Of a DNA stretch of 10,547 bases, positions 6,819 through 10,547 are shown one piece after another. The position numbers were made by a program, and so were the translations under genes. Source of the stretch: Gallicola sp. (lineage in GTDB: Bacteria > Bacillota > Clostridia > Tissierellales > Peptoniphilaceae). Below the pieces are notes generated by a model, which did no database searches, was not told where the DNA came from, and saw only the letters and a program-made list of their open reading frames with translations. Position 1 is the stretch's first letter, and every line of letters starts with the position of its first letter. Location of the stretch: the NCBI GenBank assembly GCA_012798975.1, contig JAAZME010000144.1:1-10547 (forward strand), written 5' to 3'.

Positions 6819-7340
6819 ATGAGTCCTATTATAATTGCCTTGTTGGCAGGATTAGCCTCTGTGTTTAATTTTCATATTGGGAACGGAGGATTGAGAGTAT
6901 CCTTAGGAATTATTGTCCTGATTATAGCTTTATACAAATACGAAAAGCTGAATGTACTGAAAACCTCTTTATTATCCGGGATAGCAGTGTTCGTGGTGAG
7001 AATCATTTTAGACTATGCCGGGACAGGTTCTGTAGACGAAACAGTTTTATATCATGCCCTTGAGATTATCTTCTACTTAGTGTATGGTTTTCTATTTGAT
7101 CTCATGGTTCGAAAAGATACGTCTGTCTATAAATCTCCGTTGATTCTCGTGTTAATGTTATGCGATTTTGGTGCGAATGCAGCAGAATATCTAGCTCGAT
7201 TTTTATTTCTGCAATCCGCTATCGTACCAGTAGATTTCCAAACAGTGTTTTTAGCAGCTTTTATCCGATCTGCTGTGATTTGGGTGATTATCCATTTTGT
7301 ATTCAAACTCGATGAGTCTAAACACGCTTTCACGAAATAG
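6819..7340 (+). CDS. Six-helix membrane protein resembling a sensor-kinase input domain
   Basis: This 173-residue hydrophobic protein has six predicted transmembrane segments, at about residues 3-17, 24-40, 47-65, 77-97, 106-121 and 141-163. Conserved-looking features are the short loop FNFHIGNGGLRVSLG (16-30), the Y-K-Y-x-K-L after helix 2, and CDFGANAAEYLAR (115-127) in and after helix 5. From memory, this pattern resembles the N-terminal membrane region of certain clostridial histidine kinases; that is a recollection, not a search result. Here the protein ends about ten residues after helix 6 (KLDESKHAFTK), exactly where a linker and kinase would begin, and no kinase sequence follows. AAAGGAG at 6804-6810 supports the start. 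It precedes the AGCS symporter on the same strand by 108 bp, separated by a strong hairpin. Possible roles are a stand-alone membrane sensor, a transporter-associated protein (for example ECF-S-like), or a relic. Function unknown. Confidence 0.75.
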   Translation: MSPIIIALLAGLASVFNFHIGNGGLRVSLGIIVLIIALYKYEKLNVLKTSLLSGIAVFVVRIILDYAGTGSVDETVLYHALEIIFYLVYGFLFDLMVRKDTSVYKSPLILVLMLCDFGANAAEYLARFLFLQSAIVPVDFQTVFLAAFIRSAVIWVIIHFVFKLDESKHAFTK

Positions 7341-7345
7341 ACGAT

Positions 7346-7377
7346 TCTTCGCCGCAGTGTTTTCACTGCGGCGAAGA
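7346..7377 (+). terminator. Perfect GC-rich hairpin without T tract
   Basis: A perfect 14-bp stem (left arm 7346-7359, TCTTCGCCGCAGTG) closes a TTTT loop at 7360-7363. It starts six bases after the stop of the six-helix membrane protein. It is far more GC-rich than the surroundings. No T run follows on either strand, so it is not a standard intrinsic terminator. It may stabilise the 3' end of the upstream message, give partial termination before the symporter, or act as a processing site. Confidence 0.5.
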
Positions 7378-7448
7378 TGAGGCTAGTAGACGAAAATAGC
7401 CTAATATACAAAAGATAATCAAATTAAAACAAGAAAGGATTTTCAAAA

Positions 7449-8849
7449 ATGGATGGTTTTTTAACCGGAGTGAAATTTATTAACGGCATACTGTGGAATT
7501 ATATATTATTAGTTTTATTAGTCGGTATAGGTATCTATATGACAATAAAATTAAAGTTTCCACAGTTTACACGAGTGATGCCGGCGCTTAAAAAAATGAT
7601 TATAGATATTAAAAATAAAGTAGAAGTAGAGGAAGGAAGGTTGACACCTTTCCAATCTCTATCTACAGCGATTGCGGCACAAGTAGGAACAGGTAATATT
7701 GTTGGAGTAGCTACAGCTATAGCCTTAGGAGGACCGGGAGCCGCTTTTTGGATGATTTTATCTGCATTTTTCGGAATGTCTACAATCTTCTCAGAAGCTG
7801 TACTTGCTCAAGCCTATCGAGAAACAGAAAATGGAGAACTCGTAGGGGGACCAGCTTACTATATTAAGAACGGTCTTAAACAAGGCTGGCTTGCTAAGAT
7901 CGTTGCTTTTATATGCATACTGGCATTAGGAGTGGTAGGGCTTCTTGTTCAATCAAATTCTGTTATAGTCTCTGTAAATGATGCATTCGGTTTATCGGAA
8001 ATGTGGATTACAGTAGGGCTTGTTGCTGCAGTAGGAGCAATTCTTACAGGAGGAATGGAAAGAATCGGTGGTTTTACAGAAAAAGTAGTTCCTGCGATGG
8101 CCTTTGCTTATATATTTGGTTCTTTCTTAATCGTCATTCTAAATATTGGCGAACTTATTCCATCTATTCTTATGATTTTTCAAGGAGCATTTACTCCTCA
8201 AGCAGTCGGCGGCGGAGTTTTAGGAATCGGTATTCAGCAGGCGATCCGTTATGGATTAGCAAGAGGGCTGTTTTCAAATGAAGCCGGTATGGGATCAACA
8301 CCTCATTCCCATGCGGTAGCTTCTACGGACCATCCTGCAGAACAAGGGTTCATAGCGATGATAGGAGTATTTATCTCAACATTTTGTATCTGTTTAGCAA
8401 CGGTTATGGTTAATATGACCAGCGGTTCTTATAATATGGATATCCCTGCATCGGAGATGGCGCTTCAGTCCACGTTAATGACGCAGAAAGCCTTTGAATT
8501 AAGCTTTGGAACATTGGGCGGAAGTTTCTTGTCGATTGCTCTAACCTTATTTTCATTAACTACGATAGTAGGATGGTTTTTCTTTGCGGAATCGAATATC
8601 AAGTTTTTCACTAAAAATAAAGGAATCATAGGATCTTTTAAATTTGTAGCATTGGCAGTGATTTTTATGGGACAGTTTGTAGATCCGGATTTTGTATGGT
8701 CTTTAGCGGATCTGATGATGGGTTTGATGGCTCTTCCCAACATTATCGCATTGATATTTATGAGCAGAACTTCTGTGGATATTTTGGCAGATTATGACCG
8801 CTGCAAGGAAAAAGGCGATATTCATTGGGAATACGAGTACGATTCCTAA
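7449..8849 (+). CDS. Alanine/glycine:cation symporter (AGCS family)
   Basis: This 466-residue membrane protein of about eleven helices belongs to the AGCS family (AlsT, DagA, AgcS), which imports alanine, glycine or sometimes glutamine with Na+. Visible signatures are PFQSLSTAIAAQVGTGNIVG (67-86), GGPGAAFWM (94-102), and a stretch at 268-288 that contains YGLARGLFSNEAG and then MGSTPHSHA. The length is normal and all conserved segments are present. The exact substrate cannot be read from the sequence. AAAGGA at 7434-7439 supports the start, though the spacing of 9 is slightly long. No glycine riboswitch is seen upstream. A 17-bp-stem terminator follows, so the gene ends its transcript. It may be co-transcribed with the preceding membrane protein, subject to the hairpin between them. 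Confidence 0.92.
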   Translation: MDGFLTGVKFINGILWNYILLVLLVGIGIYMTIKLKFPQFTRVMPALKKMIIDIKNKVEVEEGRLTPFQSLSTAIAAQVGTGNIVGVATAIALGGPGAAFWMILSAFFGMSTIFSEAVLAQAYRETENGELVGGPAYYIKNGLKQGWLAKIVAFICILALGVVGLLVQSNSVIVSVNDAFGLSEMWITVGLVAAVGAILTGGMERIGGFTEKVVPAMAFAYIFGSFLIVILNIGELIPSILMIFQGAFTPQAVGGGVLGIGIQQAIRYGLARGLFSNEAGMGSTPHSHAVASTDHPAEQGFIAMIGVFISTFCICLATVMVNMTSGSYNMDIPASEMALQSTLMTQKAFELSFGTLGGSFLSIALTLFSLTTIVGWFFFAESNIKFFTKNKGIIGSFKFVALAVIFMGQFVDPDFVWSLADLMMGLMALPNIIALIFMSRTSVDILADYDRCKEKGDIHWEYEYDS

Positions 8850-8886
8850 TCCGGCAAATTATGCTGATGATATTATGCAGTAAAAT

Positions 8887-8934
8887 AAAAAATGCATCTT
8901 TTACTCTTAGGGAGGTTAAAAGGTGCATTTTTTT
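8887..8934 (+). terminator. Intrinsic terminator after the AGCS symporter
   Basis: The arm at 8887-8903 (AAAAAATGCATCTTTTA) pairs with 8917-8933 (TAAAAGGTGCATTTTTT), giving 17 pairs including one G-U, around a 13-base loop. A T run of seven closes it. It lies 37 bases after the symporter stop. The A run on the left side makes it potentially active in both directions. Confidence 0.85.
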
Positions 8935-8968
8935 ATAAAGATTCTAAAGAAATCAAAAAAAGGGTATC

Positions 8969-8974
8969 TATAAT
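8969..8974 (+). promoter_or_regulatory. Candidate -10 box for the SPFH gene
   Basis: A consensus TATAAT lies 24 bases before the start codon and 12 before the ribosome site. No good -35 hexamer is seen 16-18 bases upstream and there is no TGn extension, so the promoter is only tentative. The preceding terminator means the gene needs its own promoter. Confidence 0.35.
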
Positions 8975-8997
8975 ATAGTTTTAAAAAGGAGGTTATT

Positions 8998-10005
8998 ATG
9001 GAAATAAAAAATAGTATTGAAGAAAAATTGATTCGGCCGATGAAAGGGTTTCCCGCATTGTTTTTGATTTTGGCAGTCCATTTTGGATCTATTCTTCTTT
9101 TTATCTTTGCTGTTTCGAATATCGGTTCTTACTACAGCAGATTTTCAGGAGGGCTGTTATGGCTTTTGCTGATGTTATCGATCCTGTTTTATGTAGGGAC
9201 GATTATTTCTCTGGCAGGGCTTAAAATTGTGAAACCGAAAGAAGCTATTGTTTTAACTTTATTTGGGAAATATTATGGAACTATAAAGGAACCGGGATTT
9301 TATTTTGTCAATCCCTTTTCTTCGAAAGCAGGTTCTGGAGGAGGCTTTGTATTTCAAAGCACAAAAACCGGAGGGGGACAGTTTCGATATAATAATAAGA
9401 TATCTTTAAAGACACGATCTTTAAATAACGAAAAACAAAAGATCAATGATTTTTTAGGAAATCCGATCTTGATAGAGACGATAGTGATCTGGCATGTGGA
9501 GAATCCTACAAAAGCTGTTTTTAATGTAGAAGACTATTCTCAATATATGTCTACACAATGCGACGCTGCTGTCAGACATATAGCTAGAATGTATCCCTAT
9601 GAAAATCTAGAATATGACAACATGGAAGAGGTGGAAAAAACTCTTATCGGCTCCGTCCAGTCTATAGCCGAGGAGATGCGAAAAGATCTTCAGACGAAAG
9701 TTGATAATGCAGGACTTGTCGTAGAAGACGTACGAATTTCCCATTTATCCTATGCAGAAGAAATCGCAGCAGCTATGCTTCAAAGACAGCAAGCCGCAGC
9801 GATCGTAGCGGCGAGAGAAAAGATTGTAGAAGGAGCTGTAGGGATGACAGAAATGGCTTTAAATCAGCTGTCAGATCAAAATGTAGTAAATCTCGATGAA
9901 GAGAAAAAAGCCCAGCTTGTCAGCAACTTAATGGTAGTACTCGTTGGAAACAATGACGTACAGCCTATAGTAAACAGCAGTTCGATGACACATAGCGGGA
10001 AGTAG
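8998..10005 (+). CDS. SPFH/Band-7 domain membrane protein
   Basis: This 335-residue protein has two N-terminal membrane helices (about 18-40 and 52-75), followed by an SPFH/Band-7 (stomatin, prohibitin, flotillin, HflK/C-like) domain at about 78-275. Landmarks are VKPKEAIVLTLFGKYYGTIKEPG region (79-100), FVNPF (103-107), KTRSLNNEKQKINDFLGNP (138-156) and IVIWHVENPTKAVFNVEDY (162-180). It ends in an Ala/Gln-rich helix, QRQQAAAIVAAREKIVEGA (262-280). A Gly/Ser/Thr-rich stretch at 108-133 sits between NPF and the next strand. I recall similar inserts in clostridial members, so it is probably normal for the branch. Such proteins form large membrane-bound assemblies that organise membranes or regulate proteases; a specific role cannot be assigned. 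AAGGAGG at 8986-8992 gives a firm start. It is monocistronic here. The stop codon TAG is part of a heptamer repeat array. Confidence 0.88.
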   Translation: MEIKNSIEEKLIRPMKGFPALFLILAVHFGSILLFIFAVSNIGSYYSRFSGGLLWLLLMLSILFYVGTIISLAGLKIVKPKEAIVLTLFGKYYGTIKEPGFYFVNPFSSKAGSGGGFVFQSTKTGGGQFRYNNKISLKTRSLNNEKQKINDFLGNPILIETIVIWHVENPTKAVFNVEDYSQYMSTQCDAAVRHIARMYPYENLEYDNMEEVEKTLIGSVQSIAEEMRKDLQTKVDNAGLVVEDVRISHLSYAEEIAAAMLQRQQAAAIVAAREKIVEGAVGMTEMALNQLSDQNVVNLDEEKKAQLVSNLMVVLVGNNDVQPIVNSSSMTHSGK

Positions 10006-10040
10006 GGAGTAGGAAATAGGTACTAGGCTATAGGCTATAG
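9999..10040 (+). repeat. Heptamer array, six units of GNNNTAG
   Basis: Six head-to-tail 7-mers occur: GAAGTAG, GGAGTAG, GAAATAG, GTACTAG, GCTATAG, GCTATAG. Every unit keeps G at position 1 and TAG at positions 5-7, while positions 2-4 vary. The first unit includes the TAG stop codon of the SPFH gene; the rest lie in the intergenic space. A seventh unit (GGAAAGA) would break the pattern. Every full unit ends in TAG. Degenerate heptamer repeats are known from other bacterial genomes, such as the STRR elements of cyanobacteria, but I cannot say whether this one belongs to a described family. Confidence 0.75.
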
Positions 10041-10125
10041 GGAAAGAAAATTTTTTCGCCTGTGGCTCTAAAGTTTTTTGTTAAAAAGATCCATGAACGA
10101 ACAAACGAATCCCTGACCCCGAAGA

Positions 10126-10163
10126 AAAAAGCAAAGCCGGTTTAGAATCCGGCTTTGCTTTTT
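10126..10163. terminator. Bidirectional intrinsic terminator between the SPFH gene and hemB
   Basis: The arm AAAAAGCAAAGCCGG (10126-10140) pairs perfectly with CCGGCTTTGCTTTTT (10149-10163) around the 8-base loop TTTAGAAT. There is a T run on the + strand and an A run on the left, which becomes a T run on the - strand. It therefore serves both converging transcripts: the SPFH gene (120 bp away) and hemB (16 bp away). Confidence 0.92.
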
Positions 10164-10178
10164 GTTGTTCCAAAAGTA

Positions 10179-10547
10179 TTAGATCCATCCTTTGTGGATT
10201 AAATCAATTATTTTTTCAGCATAATAAGTGAGGAGAATATCGGCTCCAGCTCTAAAAATGGAAATGGTCGTCTCCGCTACGATCCGATCTTCGTCGATAT
10301 ATCCAGTTCCTGATGCTCCTTTAATCATGGCGTACTCGCCGCTTACGCTGTAGGCAGCCAAAGGCACATGAATTTCATTGGCTGCTTCGCGGATAATATC
10401 GAGATAAGAAAGCGCTGGTTTCACCATTATAATATCGGCGCCTTCTGAAATATCCTGAAGAATTTCTTTGATTGCTTCTTTGCGATTGTGAAAGTCCATT
10501 TGATAAGATTTTCGATTCCCGCAGGCGGGAGCAGAGTCGGCAGCGGC
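10179..10547 (-). CDS. hemB: Porphobilinogen synthase (delta-aminolevulinate dehydratase), C-terminal part
   Basis: The frame is open to the window edge. It gives the last 122 residues of a protein that is normally about 320-330 long. HemB condenses two 5-aminolevulinate molecules to porphobilinogen, an early step of heme, siroheme and cobalamin synthesis, in the cytoplasm. The visible part starts with ADSAPACGNRKSYQMD, a close match to the conserved A-D-S-A-P-x-x-G-x-R-x-x-Y-Q-M-D. It contains the Schiff-base lysine in ADIIMVKPALSYLDI (Lys codon at 10419-10421), then YSVSGEYAMIK and the C-terminal RAGADILLTYYA. The metal-binding and first active-site lysine regions lie outside the window. 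An ATG at 10497-10499 is an internal Met, not the start, because the conserved residues continue upstream. It is probably the last gene of a heme or siroheme/cobalamin cluster beyond the right edge. Confidence 0.95.
   Translation of the reverse strand, partial: AAADSAPACGNRKSYQMDFHNRKEAIKEILQDISEGADIIMVKPALSYLDIIREAANEIHVPLAAYSVSGEYAMIKGASGTGYIDEDRIVAETTISIFRAGADILLTYYAEKIIDLIHKGWI

Noticed and set aside
7341..7448. Glycine riboswitch upstream of the alanine/glycine symporter
   Set aside because: I looked for the conserved GGAGAG-type core and tandem aptamer pattern and did not find it. The leader is also too short.
8003..8281. A 92-codon Ser/Arg/Tyr-rich frame inside the symporter gene
   Set aside because: It lies wholly within the conserved AGCS coding region in another frame, and its biased composition is typical of an out-of-frame reading of membrane-protein codons.
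9999..10040. CRISPR array
   Set aside because: The repeats are 7 bp and directly abutting with no spacers, and there are no cas genes nearby.
10497..10499. ATG as the start of a short 106-codon hemB-like gene
   Set aside because: The reading frame upstream to the window edge continues the conserved HemB sequence (ADSAPACGNRKSYQ), so this ATG is an internal methionine of a gene cut by the window edge.

Overview
The window looks like a stretch of chromosome from a low-GC, anaerobic Gram-positive bacterium (Bacillota, probably Clostridia). The reasons are the AT-rich composition, strong AGGAGG-type ribosome binding sites, T-tract intrinsic terminators, Bacillota-style promoters (TTGACA / TATAAT-like), and the gene set: CsoR, AzlCD, a LacI-controlled sucrose PTS operon, and an AGCS amino-acid symporter. 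The species cannot be named from the sequence alone. Everything is on the + strand except the last gene, which converges on the rest.

Layout. (1) 1-385: the 3' end of a small heavy-metal-associated (CopZ-like) protein, then a CsoR-type copper-sensing repressor and an intrinsic terminator. (2) 423-1456: azlC and azlD, a two-subunit branched-chain amino-acid exporter with overlapping genes. (3) 1453-6445: a sucrose cassette. It holds a LacI-family regulator (scrR), a promoter hidden in the end of scrR, a leader with two inverted repeats, a PTS EIIBC permease (scrA), sucrose-6-phosphate hydrolase (scrB) and fructokinase (scrK). (4) 6446-6818: an AT-rich intergenic stretch of 373 bp with one weak cre-like site. 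(5) 6819-8934: a six-helix membrane protein that looks like a sensor-kinase input domain without a kinase, a strong hairpin, an AGCS Na+:alanine/glycine symporter and a terminator. (6) 8998-10163: an SPFH/Band-7 membrane protein whose stop codon lies inside a run of six heptamers (GNNNTAG), followed by a bidirectional terminator. (7) 10179-10547, minus strand: the C-terminal third of HemB (porphobilinogen synthase), cut by the window edge.

How the genes work together. In the sucrose unit, ScrA would import and phosphorylate sucrose, ScrB would split sucrose-6-phosphate into glucose-6-phosphate and fructose, and ScrK would phosphorylate the fructose; ScrR presumably represses the operon. No EIIA is encoded here, so one must come from elsewhere. 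The most striking single observation is that the phosphorylatable cysteine of the ScrA EIIB domain (expected in an H-C-x-T-R-L-R motif) is an arginine (CGC where TGC is expected), and the EIIB domain has no other cysteine. As written, this permease cannot carry out the normal PTS phosphotransfer.

I saw no defence system, CRISPR array, transposase, phage gene, tRNA or rRNA. Most of the window is ordinary housekeeping and accessory metabolism. The unusual points are the EIIB substitution, the scrA leader repeats, the orphan sensor-like membrane protein, and the heptamer array.
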